A DNA stretch of 64,000 nt from an uncultured Holdemanella sp. (GCF_934754935.1 NZ_CAKVJB010000010.1:4422-68421), one strand, 5' to 3'; counted from the stretch's first letter, positions 53,808-63,684 are shown. The notes: generated by a model from the sequence alone, not told the origin. Numbers and translations: made by a program.

Positions 53808-54710
53808 CTAACGGCGTGATTTTCCCGATAATTCGACAGGTTTCGATAAAGTTCGAATCCTTTCAAGAATTCTAAGACTCGCAATTGTGTTATTCGGTTT
53901 ATTCGCAAGACGATATTGTTGTTCCAATTCCTCCATGGAATAATTTGATGTAAAATACGTTTTCATCTGTTTATTCATACGCTCATCTAAAACCGGAAGT
54001 AAAATCTCATCACGCGTCCATTGCGTAATACTTTCAGCTCCAATATCATCCAAAACCAAAACATCACTATAACGCAAATGATTCATCACTCTTTGACGAT
54101 ATTCATTATCCGTCATAAATTGTTTCAATTCTTGAATCAATAACGGAACTTGCACAAAAGAAACACTCTTATTATTCTTGGCATAATAATTACAGATTCC
54201 CTTCATCAAATATGATTTACCAGTTCCAGGATTTCCATATAAATACACACCTTGATTTAATGGAATACTACTTACACTTTGTGTATACGCAAGTCCATAT
54301 TCCTTTTCTTTGGCTGCACTTAAAAAAGAAGCATCATTCAAATCAATTAAATAATCATTCAAAGACATGTGAGAAAAACGAAACTTACTTTGATGCGCCA
54401 ATTGTTTATCACGATTCTGTTCATATTGGCACGAAGCATAATACTCATTTAAAAAACCCGAATCATCTATTTTTAATTTTGAAACTTTGCCACGAATCTT
54501 TTGAACGCAATAATCCAATCCTTTACAGTTTCTACAGGCATTCACACTCTTTAGCCACTGCAACAAAACACCACTGTTTTCTTCTACAAAAGATGCATCT
54601 AAATGATTTTGTTCTAAAAACATCTGAATGAATTCATTCTCTTTTAAACGCGCAATATTTCGTTGTCTTTCTAACATTTGTTCTTCGGAAAGTTTAATAT
54701 TTAAATTCAC
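53808..54710 (-). CDS. dnaI: Primosomal helicase loader DnaI
   Basis: 300 residues from a GTG start that overlaps the dnaB stop (TAGTG), with AGAAGG upstream. N-terminal zinc-binding region (CRNCKGLDYC near 80) and C-terminal AAA+ domain: Walker A GNPGTGKS near 160, Walker B VLVLDDIGAES. It loads the replicative helicase (30643) onto DNA with DnaB. Last gene of the polA-mutM-coaE-dnaB-dnaI cluster. Confidence 0.95.
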   Translation of the reverse strand: MNLNIKLSEEQMLERQRNIARLKENEFIQMFLEQNHLDASFVEENSGVLLQWLKSVNACRNCKGLDYCVQKIRGKVSKLKIDDSGFLNEYYASCQYEQNRDKQLAHQSKFRFSHMSLNDYLIDLNDASFLSAAKEKEYGLAYTQSVSSIPLNQGVYLYGNPGTGKSYLMKGICNYYAKNNKSVSFVQVPLLIQELKQFMTDNEYRQRVMNHLRYSDVLVLDDIGAESITQWTRDEILLPVLDERMNKQMKTYFTSNYSMEELEQQYRLANKPNNTIASLRILERIRTLSKPVELSGKSRR

Positions 54711-55843
54711 TACAATTTACCTTCTTTCAACATCTTTTGTAACTCCAACATTTCCTGCTCTAGCTGGGCATCGGATTTCTCTTCTTTTTGCGTATAGAAC
54801 TTATCATCCAACACGACCTTTTCCATCTTTTTATCCTTTTTATTTTCAACCGGACTCTGATTGATGATCTCCAAAGCCTTCTTTCTAGAATCCACACCCA
54901 AGCGAACCCAGCTTGCCGCTACTTTTTCTACATAATTTCGAGAAAATTGTTGATTCGTTTGTCGCAAAGTATATTCAATCAATGTATTTACGACTTCTAT
55001 AGGAAACTGGAATTCTTTACATAAACGCTCAATCAATGCTTGATCCGATTTCACAACTGGAATTCCATTTTGTTTATTCTGTAAAAACTTAACTGGTGAC
55101 ATTTTATATGGATCTTTACTCACTTTCATAACCTTACGATTACGCATAACCATATCTTTTAGTTTTTCTAAATCAAATACATGCGTTGAAGGATTTGTAC
55201 TTCTTTGTACATATTTACGCATATCTTTGGCATCGATGCCATATATTTTAGCCATTTCTGCGATACGATCTAAATTTTCACTTGTACGTAAACGCACCGG
55301 AAAAATTCGATCCATCCCTTTAAAGAGTGTCGCAAAATCAAAATCATATTTCTGCTTTATCGTTGGCTTAACCTTTTCAAATGCGATTTCTTTTGATTCA
55401 TTCCAAGCATCCAAAATAGAAACATCCAAAGGACTTTCCACTTTAGTATAGGAAGAAGAAACCGTTTTATCTTTATAAAGCATCGACTTCACTTTGTCAA
55501 AACACTTTGCGCCAACACTTGCCAAATACAATCTTGAATATGTCTCATGACATAAAAACGAATCTGGTAATAATGGAGCATATAATAAAATCAACATATC
55601 CGCTTCATGAACATATGTTTCAATCAGATGATATTGTTCCAAATGATTTCTTGCGATATCAAATTGTGAAGCATTCATATTCAATAAAAGATATACATCT
55701 TCTAATTCAACAGAATTTTGAATGGAATCAAAAAATTCATATAAACAAATTGAGTTTTTGCCAATCAAAGGACCATACAATAAATTCAAAGATTGTCTTT
55801 GTTCACTAGATAAATGCTCTATGCATCGTACTTCAATCGCCAT
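54710..55843 (-). CDS. dnaB: Replication initiation/membrane attachment protein DnaB
   Basis: 377 residues, DnaB/DnaD-domain protein of the Bacillota primosome; not the helicase called DnaB in E. coli. It works with DnaD and DnaI at oriC. The C-terminal DnaD-like block (LIERLCKEFQFPIEVVNTLIEY) and an acidic tail (EQEMLELQKMLKEGKL) are visible. GAGGAG precedes the ATG. It overlaps coaE by 11 bases. Confidence 0.92.
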   Translation of the reverse strand: MAIEVRCIEHLSSEQRQSLNLLYGPLIGKNSICLYEFFDSIQNSVELEDVYLLLNMNASQFDIARNHLEQYHLIETYVHEADMLILLYAPLLPDSFLCHETYSRLYLASVGAKCFDKVKSMLYKDKTVSSSYTKVESPLDVSILDAWNESKEIAFEKVKPTIKQKYDFDFATLFKGMDRIFPVRLRTSENLDRIAEMAKIYGIDAKDMRKYVQRSTNPSTHVFDLEKLKDMVMRNRKVMKVSKDPYKMSPVKFLQNKQNGIPVVKSDQALIERLCKEFQFPIEVVNTLIEYTLRQTNQQFSRNYVEKVAASWVRLGVDSRKKALEIINQSPVENKKDKKMEKVVLDDKFYTQKEEKSDAQLEQEMLELQKMLKEGKL

Positions 55844-56438
55844 TTAATTTCTCCTCTTTTAATGCATCCTCAATCTGCATATGCAACTGTTCTACCGTAC
55901 TATTATTACGTAATACAATATCACTTTTTGCCATTTTCTCTTCTGGATTCATCTGTGATACAAGTCTTGCCAAAGCTTGTTCCCTAGTAAAATTGCGATA
56001 TGTTTGTAGACGTGATAATGCCACATCTAAATCAGCCACAACGCACCAAATGGAATCAAAATGTTCTTGTGCCGAAATCTCAAACAAAATTGGCATTTCC
56101 ACAAAAACAATCGAACTATCTTGTTCACAGATCCATTTATGCATTTCATCAAAAATCAATGGATGTAGAATCGCTTCTACTTGTTTTCGATGTTTTTCAT
56201 TTGAAAACATATAGGAAGCTAGACTCTCCTTAATAATTTGCCCATTTGAATCCAATTCAACAATATTCATTTTCTTTAGTTTCTCATAACCCAAATTTCC
56301 CTTTTTTAATAAATCCGCATTGACCTGATCACAATCTAAAACAGGATATTTGTTTCGTAAATATCGAGAAATTTCACTCTTTCCTGAACCCATTGATCCC
56401 GTGATTCCAATTACTTTCTTTTTTGACATTTTGGACAT
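55833..56438 (-). CDS. coaE: Dephospho-CoA kinase
   Basis: 201 residues from ATG 56438, with AAAGGGGG upstream; a 17-codon extension to 56489 precedes it and is rejected. Phosphorylates dephospho-CoA to CoA. Walker A GSMGSGKS near residue 15, the lid with SRLQTYRNFTREQALAR. It overlaps mutM by 28 bases. nrdR, often between coaE and dnaB, is absent here. Confidence 0.95.
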   Translation of the reverse strand: MSKMSKKKVIGITGSMGSGKSEISRYLRNKYPVLDCDQVNADLLKKGNLGYEKLKKMNIVELDSNGQIIKESLASYMFSNEKHRKQVEAILHPLIFDEMHKWICEQDSSIVFVEMPILFEISAQEHFDSIWCVVADLDVALSRLQTYRNFTREQALARLVSQMNPEEKMAKSDIVLRNNSTVEQLHMQIEDALKEEKLNGD

Positions 56439-57232
56439 AAATAAGTCCCCCTTTGTGATACAGTTAATTTTTTTATTGTATGATGACACACTTTACATTG
56501 TGTCTGATCATGTACTTTTAGATGAAGTTGAAAACGTCCTGTTACACCTAAACTTGACGTATAAGAGCGAATCGTTGTTCCACCATAGTATGTAGCCCCC
56601 TGCAAGATTCGTCTTGTTTCTAAAACGATTTTATCACAATCTTTTTTTGATAACTTACAAGCACGACTTCTTGGATCCAAACCTACCGCAAAGCATATCT
56701 CATCGGCATAAATATTTCCAATACCTGCCATAATCGATTGATCTAAAAGACAAGATTTTAAATTTCGTTTTAATGTATGAATACAATGATAGAAATACAT
56801 TCCATCAACTCTTGGATCCATATAATCATATCCAACATTTTTAAAACAAGTATACGCATGAACATCTTCTTTTTTAGGATATAAGTACATTCTTCCAAAC
56901 TTTCGAGTATCATGATATGACATATAGATTCCATTATTTAATTTAAATACAACATGAATATGTTTATCCTCTCGAAGATCGTTGTACAAATAAAATTTAC
57001 CTTCCATTCTAAGATGTACAATCAAATCATAATCATCTAACCCAAAAATCAAATATTTTCCAAGTCGATTAAATGAACGAAAGGATTGCCCAATCAATTG
57101 ATTCCTAAAAGTTTCTATTTCCACATTATCTATGATTTTAGGATAGTAAACCAATACATCTTCAATTGAATCATCTTTAATTTGTGTTTCTAACGTACTT
57201 AATACAGTTTGTACTTCGGGTGCTTCTGGCAT
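56411..57232 (-). CDS. mutM: Formamidopyrimidine-DNA glycosylase (Fpg/MutM)
   Basis: 273 residues. Excises 8-oxoguanine and cleaves the strand. Catalytic Pro2-Glu3 of the N-terminus (MPEAPEVQTV), beta-elimination Lys in HLRMEGKF (about residue 80), and the C-terminal zinc finger CKVCHH...CPKC are all intact. Its ATG overlaps the polA stop. Base-excision repair. Confidence 0.97.
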   Translation of the reverse strand: MPEAPEVQTVLSTLETQIKDDSIEDVLVYYPKIIDNVEIETFRNQLIGQSFRSFNRLGKYLIFGLDDYDLIVHLRMEGKFYLYNDLREDKHIHVVFKLNNGIYMSYHDTRKFGRMYLYPKKEDVHAYTCFKNVGYDYMDPRVDGMYFYHCIHTLKRNLKSCLLDQSIMAGIGNIYADEICFAVGLDPRSRACKLSKKDCDKIVLETRRILQGATYYGGTTIRSYTSSLGVTGRFQLHLKVHDQTQCKVCHHTIKKLTVSQRGTYLCPKCQKRK

Positions 57233-59808
57233 TATTTTGCCTCATACCAAGACTTGCCAACGCTAATACTTGCCTTTAATGGAACCTTTAATTCCATCGC
57301 ACTTTCCATTGTTTCTTTGACAAGTTTTTGCATGAAGTCCAACTCTTCATCTGGCACCAAGAAAATCAATTCATCATGAATTTGAAGAAGCATTTTCGAC
57401 TTCACATTTGTATCCTTCAAAGCTTGATCCATTTTCAACATCGCAATCTTAATCAAGTCTGCTGCACTACCCTGGATTGGTGCATTCATCGCAGCACGCT
57501 TACCAAATTCACGTGTCATAAAATTCTTATCATTGATTTCCGGAATTTCTCTTCTTCGATGGAATAACGTTTCTACATATCCATTTTCTTTACAGAACTC
57601 AATCAATTGATTCATATATTCATGAATTTTTGGATAACTTTCAAAATACATCTTCATAAACTCACCCGCCTCTTTGCGAGTGATATTTAATTGTGAGGAT
57701 AAGCCAAATTCAGTTTGGCCATATACAATCCCAAAGTTTACTGTCTTTGCGATTCTTCTTTTGTGTTCATCCACTTCTTCTGGTGAACAATTAAAAATCA
57801 ATGTTGCCGTTTTTGTATGAATATCCAATCCTTCATTAAATGCTTTGATCATATAATCTTCATTTGCCATATGCGCTAACATTCTCAATTCGATTTGCGA
57901 ATAATCAGCGGACAATAAGCGATAGCCATCTTGGGCTACAAAAGCTTTACGAATTTCTTTTCCCAGTTCATCACGAATACTAATATTTTGAAGATTTGGT
58001 TCACTACTTGAAAGTCTTCCCGTTTGCGTCATTGTCTGATTAAAAGAAGTGTGGATCTTTTGATCCGAACGAATATGTTTTTTTAAACCATCAACATATG
58101 TGCTCGATACTTTTGATATTTTACGATATTCCAAAATATCATCTACGATTGGATGTTTTCCACGAAGCTTTTCTAATACATCAGCTGAAGTCGAACGCTT
58201 TTTTCCACCTGAACTTAAATTTAATTCATCAAATAAAACATTCGCCAATTGTTTAGGAGAATTGATATTAAAAATCATACCAGCATGAGAATAAATTTGT
58301 TGAGCCAAAGCTTCTAGCTTTTCATTTAATAAAGCCCCATATTCATCCAAGAAACTTTCTTGAATTGAGATTCCCTCTTGTTCCATAGAAAATAATACAC
58401 GTGTAAGTGGCATTTCAATTTCTCTATATAAAGAAAGTACATTTTCTTCTTTTAAAGATTGAAGAATTTCACTTTTCTTTTCATATAACTGTTGTGCCAA
58501 ACTATGTCCAATTGCTTGTTCTCGATTTAAACTAAAAGCCGGTTCATCTTTTGTCTTTTTGGATACATCATGAAAAGACTCTGGCAAAGTAATATGAAGG
58601 GCTTCTAGTACTGCATCACTATCTGTTGCGGTAGAATTCAATAAGAATCCGGCAATATGAAGATCATCATTAAATGTATTCCATTTAAATCCATAGCGAT
58701 CTAATAGATGCATCATTTCTTTGGTATCCCATGTACTGATTTCTTTGGTTTCTAATGCCTTTTTAAAGTTTGTATCTTCCAAAGCGTTTTCTACTGAAAT
58801 ATAGTAAACTGTCTTATCTTTTGGGATCATAAAGCCATATAATTGCTGATCTAAGTAAGGTTGTTGCGTACATACTGGTAGTACCATTAAATCTTCTACA
58901 TCAATCATTTCAAAATGATCCACTTCTTTTAATGGCCATTTTTCATTCTTAGCTTGTTTTGTTCGATTCACTAAAGATCGCATTTCATATTTTTCATAGA
59001 ATCCATTTACATCTTCTTGAATTCCTGTAAACTCACAATCATTTAAACTAAATGGAAGTTCCATCTTTGTATAAATGGTTGCCAATTCTAAAGACATAAA
59101 CGCATTGTCTTTATCTTTTTCAAGCTTTTCTTTTAATTTTCCCTTTACCTCATCAATATGGGCATAAACATTTTCTACCGTTGAATATTGATTCAATAAA
59201 CGCAAAGCCGTTTTTTCACCAACACCAGCTACCCCTGGAATATTATCAGCTGTATCTCCCATTAATCCTTTCATATCAATAACTTGACTTGGACTAATTC
59301 CATATGTATCGAAAAGATTTTGTTCGTCCATCAATTCCATTTCACTCAAGCCTTTTTTCATTAAAAGAACATGTGTACTTGGATCAATCAATTGAAGCAA
59401 GTCACGATCACTTGTTAGAATTGTTGTTTGAATATCATTGCAGCATTTAGCCATACTTCCAATAATATCATCCGCTTCATAACCTTCTTGTTCATAGCGC
59501 TTAATTCCAGCAGCATCTAAATATTCTCTTACGATTGGAAATTGTACGATCAATTCCTCATCTAATGGTTTACGTGTGCCTTTATAGGCTGCAAATTGTT
59601 TGTGTCTAAAAGTTGGTTTTCCCGCATCCCAAGCAACTAAAATCTTATCAGGTTCAATAATATCAATTGCCTTATTTAACATCATCACAAAGCCATAAAC
59701 CGCATTGGTTGGAATGCCGTTGGATGTTGTCATTCTATGTGTATATAAAGTTGCATAATATGCACGAAATAACATGGAGTTTCCATCTAATAATAATAGT
59801 TTTTTCAT
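57232..59808 (-). CDS. polA: DNA polymerase I
   Basis: 858 residues. N-terminal 5'-3' exonuclease (MKKLLLLDGNSMLFRAYY, about 1-290), a middle region with a degenerate 3'-5' exonuclease fold, and a C-terminal polymerase with LLSADYSQIELRM (motif A), KTVNFGIVYG (motif B) and LQIHDELIF (motif C). It fills gaps in Okazaki maturation and repair. AGAGG ribosome-binding site. First gene of the replication/repair cluster. Confidence 0.97.
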   Translation of the reverse strand: MKKLLLLDGNSMLFRAYYATLYTHRMTTSNGIPTNAVYGFVMMLNKAIDIIEPDKILVAWDAGKPTFRHKQFAAYKGTRKPLDEELIVQFPIVREYLDAAGIKRYEQEGYEADDIIGSMAKCCNDIQTTILTSDRDLLQLIDPSTHVLLMKKGLSEMELMDEQNLFDTYGISPSQVIDMKGLMGDTADNIPGVAGVGEKTALRLLNQYSTVENVYAHIDEVKGKLKEKLEKDKDNAFMSLELATIYTKMELPFSLNDCEFTGIQEDVNGFYEKYEMRSLVNRTKQAKNEKWPLKEVDHFEMIDVEDLMVLPVCTQQPYLDQQLYGFMIPKDKTVYYISVENALEDTNFKKALETKEISTWDTKEMMHLLDRYGFKWNTFNDDLHIAGFLLNSTATDSDAVLEALHITLPESFHDVSKKTKDEPAFSLNREQAIGHSLAQQLYEKKSEILQSLKEENVLSLYREIEMPLTRVLFSMEQEGISIQESFLDEYGALLNEKLEALAQQIYSHAGMIFNINSPKQLANVLFDELNLSSGGKKRSTSADVLEKLRGKHPIVDDILEYRKISKVSSTYVDGLKKHIRSDQKIHTSFNQTMTQTGRLSSSEPNLQNISIRDELGKEIRKAFVAQDGYRLLSADYSQIELRMLAHMANEDYMIKAFNEGLDIHTKTATLIFNCSPEEVDEHKRRIAKTVNFGIVYGQTEFGLSSQLNITRKEAGEFMKMYFESYPKIHEYMNQLIEFCKENGYVETLFHRRREIPEINDKNFMTREFGKRAAMNAPIQGSAADLIKIAMLKMDQALKDTNVKSKMLLQIHDELIFLVPDEELDFMQKLVKETMESAMELKVPLKASISVGKSWYEAK

Positions 59809-59828
59809 TTGAATACCTCTTTTCTTCT

Positions 59829-59837
59829 ATTTTAACA
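59829..59837 (-). promoter_or_regulatory. Extended -10 promoter of polA
   Basis: TGTTAAAAT (TGn-TAAAAT) on the minus strand, between the mreD terminator and the polA ribosome-binding site. Confidence 0.5.
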
Positions 59838-59840
59838 CAT

Positions 59841-59878
59841 ATGAAAAGAAGGAAACGAATCCACGACTCATTTCCTTC
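59841..59878 (-). terminator. Intrinsic terminator of mreCD
   Basis: Stem GAAGGAAA/TTTCCTTC, 15-base loop containing the mreD stop region, TTTTCAT tail. Confidence 0.8.
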
Positions 59879-60434
59879 GAATATTTTGCATGTGCAGCTT
59901 TTCCATTCGTTTATAACGAATATCTTTTATAGTTGCATATCTATTGAATACAGTAATAATATAGATCAACACAAATATCGCAACCCCATTAAATATCAAT
60001 GTGAGTGCTTCCACGTGAATAAACCATTGCACAAAGCTCATTGTAAGATATCCGAATAATTTTGCTCCAAAAAAACAAACCAAATCATTTATAAACATCA
60101 TCATGAATACAAGGGCAAATTGTACCCAATGATCTTGTTCCATCGCATTTTTAAATAGTCCTGCTAGCCATCCAAAAAAGCCAAATAGAATCATTTTAAT
60201 AAGCCAATTTGAAGTAAAGAACATTCCAACACAAAGGCCACATAGACATGCATACAAAAGTCGATTCAAGCTTTTTTCATGGCTCACAACAAGCATGCAT
60301 CCACAAAAACATAAATGACTGACAAAAGATAGTGAAGAATATGTAAAATCTACACTGAATAAAGATGCATTGATTTGATCAAGCATAGCTAAAATCAATA
60401 AGAAAATAAATGAGTAACGTTCTTTATTTATCAT
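59868..60434 (-). CDS. mreD: Rod shape-determining protein MreD
   Basis: 188 residues, about five membrane helices, no soluble domain. Start overlaps the mreC stop (ATGA). Position after mreC, size and topology support MreD, which anchors the elongasome at the membrane; sequence conservation is low. No mreB nearby. Confidence 0.82.
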   Translation of the reverse strand: MINKERYSFIFLLILAMLDQINASLFSVDFTYSSLSFVSHLCFCGCMLVVSHEKSLNRLLYACLCGLCVGMFFTSNWLIKMILFGFFGWLAGLFKNAMEQDHWVQFALVFMMMFINDLVCFFGAKLFGYLTMSFVQWFIHVEALTLIFNGVAIFVLIYIITVFNRYATIKDIRYKRMEKLHMQNIRRK

Positions 60435-61267
60435 TTACTCTCCTCTTTTCCAATCACAAGACAATAGTCAAAGCTTTTCATATTCGATACTGGTGAAACA
60501 TAGACTGTTGAAATAATCGAATCATCATTTAAAGACACGTCTTTTACTTCTCCAATTAAAATTCCACTTGGATAATTTCCACCCTTACCACTTGTAGCTA
60601 CTTTTTGTCCTTTAGTGACAATCGCATCATTATCAAATAACGAAACGCGATACGCCTTCTTTTCCGTATCATAAGATTGTAGTACACCTTCTACGCTTGA
60701 ACCATCTTCTAATGACATCTTGATTGCGATATCATTATTTAAATGTTGGCTTGTCAACAGCTGAACCGTACTTGTAGTTGTTTGTACACTATCTACCAAT
60801 CCTATTGCGCCTTCACTTGTTGCCACAAGCATGTTTTTTTCAACACCCTGTCTTTTTCCAGCTGAAATTGTTACCGTTTGTAGCCATGAATCGCCTGAAC
60901 GTTCTAATACAGATACACTGATCGTCTTCGCATCCCCAATTCCACCTTTCATATCCAACAAGGCTTCTAGTTGTTTATTTTTATTTCTTTCATCTTCATA
61001 TGCAGTCTGATAGTTTTTTTGTTGAGCCAATTGTTTCGTCAAATATTCATTATCATCATAGGCATGCCATAAATTTGAAAAATCATTCACCGCATTTCCA
61101 ATCGATGATAGTGGATATTGAATCAAACCATATTTCAAATATGTCCAAGCACTATAACCAATATTCGTAATTGAATTTTGTCTTAAGCCAAACATAGCAC
61201 ATGCTAATATACATAAAACGACAATAATCGTAAGTAATCTTTTTTGAATTCGAGTAAATTTACGCAT
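60431..61267 (-). CDS. mreC: Cell shape-determining protein MreC
   Basis: 278 residues from ATG 61267 (GGGGG upstream); an in-frame TTG at 61279 lies on the ribosome-binding site and is rejected. One N-terminal membrane helix, a coiled coil (about 65-100), then beta domains with GDSWLQTVTI and GLVDSVQTT, the MreC core facing outward. Organises peptidoglycan synthases during elongation. Cotranscribed with mreD. Confidence 0.93.
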   Translation of the reverse strand: MRKFTRIQKRLLTIIVVLCILACAMFGLRQNSITNIGYSAWTYLKYGLIQYPLSSIGNAVNDFSNLWHAYDDNEYLTKQLAQQKNYQTAYEDERNKNKQLEALLDMKGGIGDAKTISVSVLERSGDSWLQTVTISAGKRQGVEKNMLVATSEGAIGLVDSVQTTTSTVQLLTSQHLNNDIAIKMSLEDGSSVEGVLQSYDTEKKAYRVSLFDNDAIVTKGQKVATSGKGGNYPSGILIGEVKDVSLNDDSIISTVYVSPVSNMKSFDYCLVIGKEESK

Positions 61268-61289
61268 AATATCCCCCAAACTAACTTAT

Positions 61290-61318
61290 ATTATAGCGAT
61301 AAACCCTCCTTCTTTCAA
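61290..61318 (-). promoter_or_regulatory. mreCD promoter
   Basis: TTGAAA (61318-61313), 17-base spacer, TATAAT (61295-61290) on the minus strand, overlapping the radC stop region. Confidence 0.75.
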
Positions 61319-61989
61319 TCGAGATATTTGTGCTCTTTAAATGAATAATATTGGTTTTTACATACAATAATGTGATCCACCAAACAAACTCCCATCGTCA
61401 TAGCTACATGAACCATTTTGTAAGTAACTTCAAAATCCGCTTTTGAAGGTGTACAATCTCCCGAAGGATGATTATGCGCAATCAATACAGAATTTGCGTT
61501 TTGTAGAAAAGCTTCCTTAAACACTTCTCGTGGATGCACTACACTCTCATTCAATGTTCCCTTAAATAAAACGCGATGCGAAATCAACTTACTTTTCGTA
61601 TCTAGATAAAGGGCAATAAAGCATTCCTGAGACATAGTACCATACTCAAATTCAAACCATTCAATTACATCTTCTGGTTTTAAAATAGGAGCATGATACA
61701 CTTTTGATTTAATAACACGCTTACTAAGTTCTACACTTGCTAAAAGTTGTAAAGCCTTGACTTCACGAATTCCTTGAATCTGCATCAATGTATTTACATG
61801 CATTGTCATTAATTTTGATAAACCTTCACTTTCTTTCAATACATCAGATGCGATTTCAAATACGGAACGATTCTTATTTCCGCTTTGTAGAATCAACGCA
61901 ACCAATTCAAGATCACTCAATGATTCTAAACCATAGCGCAACGCTTTTTCTCGTGGGCGTTGCTCCACTTCCATCTCTTTTACCTTCAT
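61315..61989 (-). CDS. radC: RadC-family DNA repair JAB domain protein
   Basis: 224 residues. Helix-hairpin-helix-like N-terminus and the C-terminal JAB/MPN metalloprotease-like domain with HNHPSGDCTPSKAD (zinc site) are the RadC signature. Its actual role is unclear despite the name; it is widespread in Bacillota near mreBCD. An AAGAG lies close upstream of ATG, and a TATAAG ends five bases before it, so it may be another near-leaderless start. Confidence 0.93.
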   Translation of the reverse strand: MKVKEMEVEQRPREKALRYGLESLSDLELVALILQSGNKNRSVFEIASDVLKESEGLSKLMTMHVNTLMQIQGIREVKALQLLASVELSKRVIKSKVYHAPILKPEDVIEWFEFEYGTMSQECFIALYLDTKSKLISHRVLFKGTLNESVVHPREVFKEAFLQNANSVLIAHNHPSGDCTPSKADFEVTYKMVHVAMTMGVCLVDHIIVCKNQYYSFKEHKYLD

Positions 61990-62041
61990 ATACTCTTATA
62001 CGAAAAAAATGCACTTTTTTTAATTTATTTTCATTTTTTGC

Positions 62042-62070
62042 TTGCAAAGTCAAGAATCACATGGTATATT
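62042..62070 (+). promoter_or_regulatory. tRNA-His promoter
   Basis: TTGCAA, 17-base spacer, TATATT on the plus strand; TGG before the -10 gives an extended form (TGn). Confidence 0.8.
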
Positions 62071-62091
62071 ATACAAGCGTTAAGCAATTAT

Positions 62092-62169
62092 GGCGGTTGT
62101 GGTGAAGTTGGTTAACACAGCGGATTGTGGCTCCGTCACGCGCGCGTTCGAATCGCGTCAGCCGCCCCA
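62092..62169 (+). tRNA. tRNA-His (GTG)
   Basis: Cloverleaf closes: acceptor GCGGTTG/CAGCCGC, anticodon stem GCGGA/TCCGT with loop TTGTGGC (anticodon GTG), T-arm GCGCG/CGCGT around TTCGAAT. The identity-determining extra G(-1) is encoded at 62092 opposite C73, and CCA is encoded (62167-62169). Confidence 0.96.
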
Positions 62170-62180
62170 CTAAGATTTTT

Positions 62181-62214
62181 AAGCTTCGAGAAATCGAAGC
62201 TTTTTTCTTTACTT
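62181..62214 (+). terminator. Intrinsic terminator of tRNA-His
   Basis: Nine-base stem AAGCTTCGA/TCGAAGCTT with a GAAA tetraloop and a long T run. Confidence 0.92.
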
Positions 62215-62236
62215 TTTTTTGAATTATTTGTATATT
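62208..62236 (+). promoter_or_regulatory. Promoter of the thioredoxin-like lipoprotein, six bases from ATG
   Basis: TTTACT at the end of the tRNA-His terminator U tract, 17-base spacer, TATATT (62231-62236), then AGGAAC and ATG. The -35 is weak. Confidence 0.45.
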
Positions 62237-62242
62237 AGGAAC

Positions 62243-62812
62243 ATGAAAAAATTATTATTAATACTTTTAAGTCTTACATTATGTGCGTGTCAAACACAAA
62301 CAAAGAGTACAACTTCAACTTCAAAAAAGGCTTGTGATGTTACAAGCGAAGAAGAAACATGCAATGCAAAGGATGATACAAAAACTAAGTTTAGTGAAAT
62401 TAGCTTTGATGAAGCTATTCAATATTTTACACAAGAAAAATCAGGTGTATTGTATTTTGGATATTCAAGTTGTCCATGGTGTAAAGAAGCTAAACCTGTT
62501 TTAAAGAAAGTTGCCAAAGAAAACGAAATCGACATTCAATATGTAAAGGTAAGAGATGAAGAAAAAAATCGTCTATATACAGATGATCAAAAAGCTCAAA
62601 TTGAACCTTATATCCAAGATTACATGTCAAATAATGATGAGGGTGTTTTAACCTTATTTGTTCCTTTAGTACTAGTAGTAGAGGATGGAAAAGTCATTGA
62701 TGGACATGAAGGAACATTGGATAGTCATGATGCGACTGAAAGAAAAATGACAGATGACGAAAAAGAGGAATTGACAAAAATCTATACAAAATTAATGAGT
62801 GAAGCCAATTGA
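62243..62812 (+). CDS. Thioredoxin-like lipoprotein (CPWC motif)
   Basis: 189 residues from ATG 62243; an upstream in-frame TTG at 62219 is unlikely. Signal peptide ending in lipobox LCAC, then a low-complexity Thr/Ser/Lys/Glu linker. A thioredoxin fold (about 55-185) carries the redox pair CPWC after LYFGYSS and the cis-Pro region VPLVLVV. It resembles extracellular disulfide reductases and bacteriocin-transport accessory proteins. AGGA is only two bases from ATG, so ribosome binding is poor. Confidence 0.82.
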   Translation: MKKLLLILLSLTLCACQTQTKSTTSTSKKACDVTSEEETCNAKDDTKTKFSEISFDEAIQYFTQEKSGVLYFGYSSCPWCKEAKPVLKKVAKENEIDIQYVKVRDEEKNRLYTDDQKAQIEPYIQDYMSNNDEGVLTLFVPLVLVVEDGKVIDGHEGTLDSHDATERKMTDDEKEELTKIYTKLMSEAN

Positions 62813-62823
62813 CTTCACTCAAT

Positions 62824-63678
62824 TTATTTTCTTCGTATTTTAATGTGATCATCCAAACTCAATTGCCCAATTAATAAACTAGACTTTGGATCATGTAACA
62901 TATGATTTTTTGAGATTTGTTTCGAATCAAAGTTGGCGTAACAATATTTGCAGCCATGCAAACATGAATTATAGGCACCAATATCCACCATCTCTACGCA
63001 ATGACAATCTCTTGCCTTCCATTCTTTAAAGAGTTTACCAGTTCTTTCAAAAGCATATTTAATACTGACACAACAATCCTTTTCATCCCCAATTTGATAT
63101 TTATTTTCCATGCAACTCACAACTTTTATATTATTCTTTTCGAAGGCTTCTTTTAATCTAAGATATTCCTCATAACTTGGTTCATGATAATCCAAATGGT
63201 TATCTCTGACATTTTTATAATCATCCACAAAAGAGACAATCATTTTAGATACGTGTCCATTCAGCATTTTACATAGTTTGTTAAAGGCACGAATATGATA
63301 ATCTGCATCATATTTCGAATTTAAAAGAATTGGATCATATCGAACACATACATTTTCTTTTCCTAAATAGGATGATAGCTTTTTAATGCATTGAATGACT
63401 TGTTTCTTATCCGGAACATTAGGCTCTATATCTTCGAAGTATCCAGTGATAGTAACTTGTAGCTGAATAGGTACAGAAAATAGATGTATTGTATCTAACA
63501 ATGGCAATGGATTCTTTGTACAAAATACAATCATATCAATATCGGATACATAGATACGACTGACTAGTTTTGGATTAAAAGGATTTCTTACATCAAAATA
63601 GCCTTCATTCCATCGGTTCACAAACCAATCCATATAATAGGCTACAACATCTGTTCTTCCGCTTGCGTTTATAATCAT
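62824..63678 (-). CDS. DUF1848 family protein (Cys-rich C-terminus)
   Basis: 284 residues from ATG 63678, fixed by the family N-terminus (MIINASGRTDVVAYY); the in-frame TTG at 63693 is rejected. DUF1848 members have a radical-SAM-like barrel and a C-terminal Cys cluster, here CHC and CLHGCKYCYA, likely for an Fe-S cluster. Function is not established. No Shine-Dalgarno; TTTAAT ends six bases before ATG. Confidence 0.85.
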   Translation of the reverse strand: MIINASGRTDVVAYYMDWFVNRWNEGYFDVRNPFNPKLVSRIYVSDIDMIVFCTKNPLPLLDTIHLFSVPIQLQVTITGYFEDIEPNVPDKKQVIQCIKKLSSYLGKENVCVRYDPILLNSKYDADYHIRAFNKLCKMLNGHVSKMIVSFVDDYKNVRDNHLDYHEPSYEEYLRLKEAFEKNNIKVVSCMENKYQIGDEKDCCVSIKYAFERTGKLFKEWKARDCHCVEMVDIGAYNSCLHGCKYCYANFDSKQISKNHMLHDPKSSLLIGQLSLDDHIKIRRK

Positions 63679-63684
63679 AAGTTT

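Noticed and set aside
54212..54631. 139-codon plus-strand frame opposite dnaI
   Set aside because: Composition is that of reversed dnaI codons; no initiation signal.
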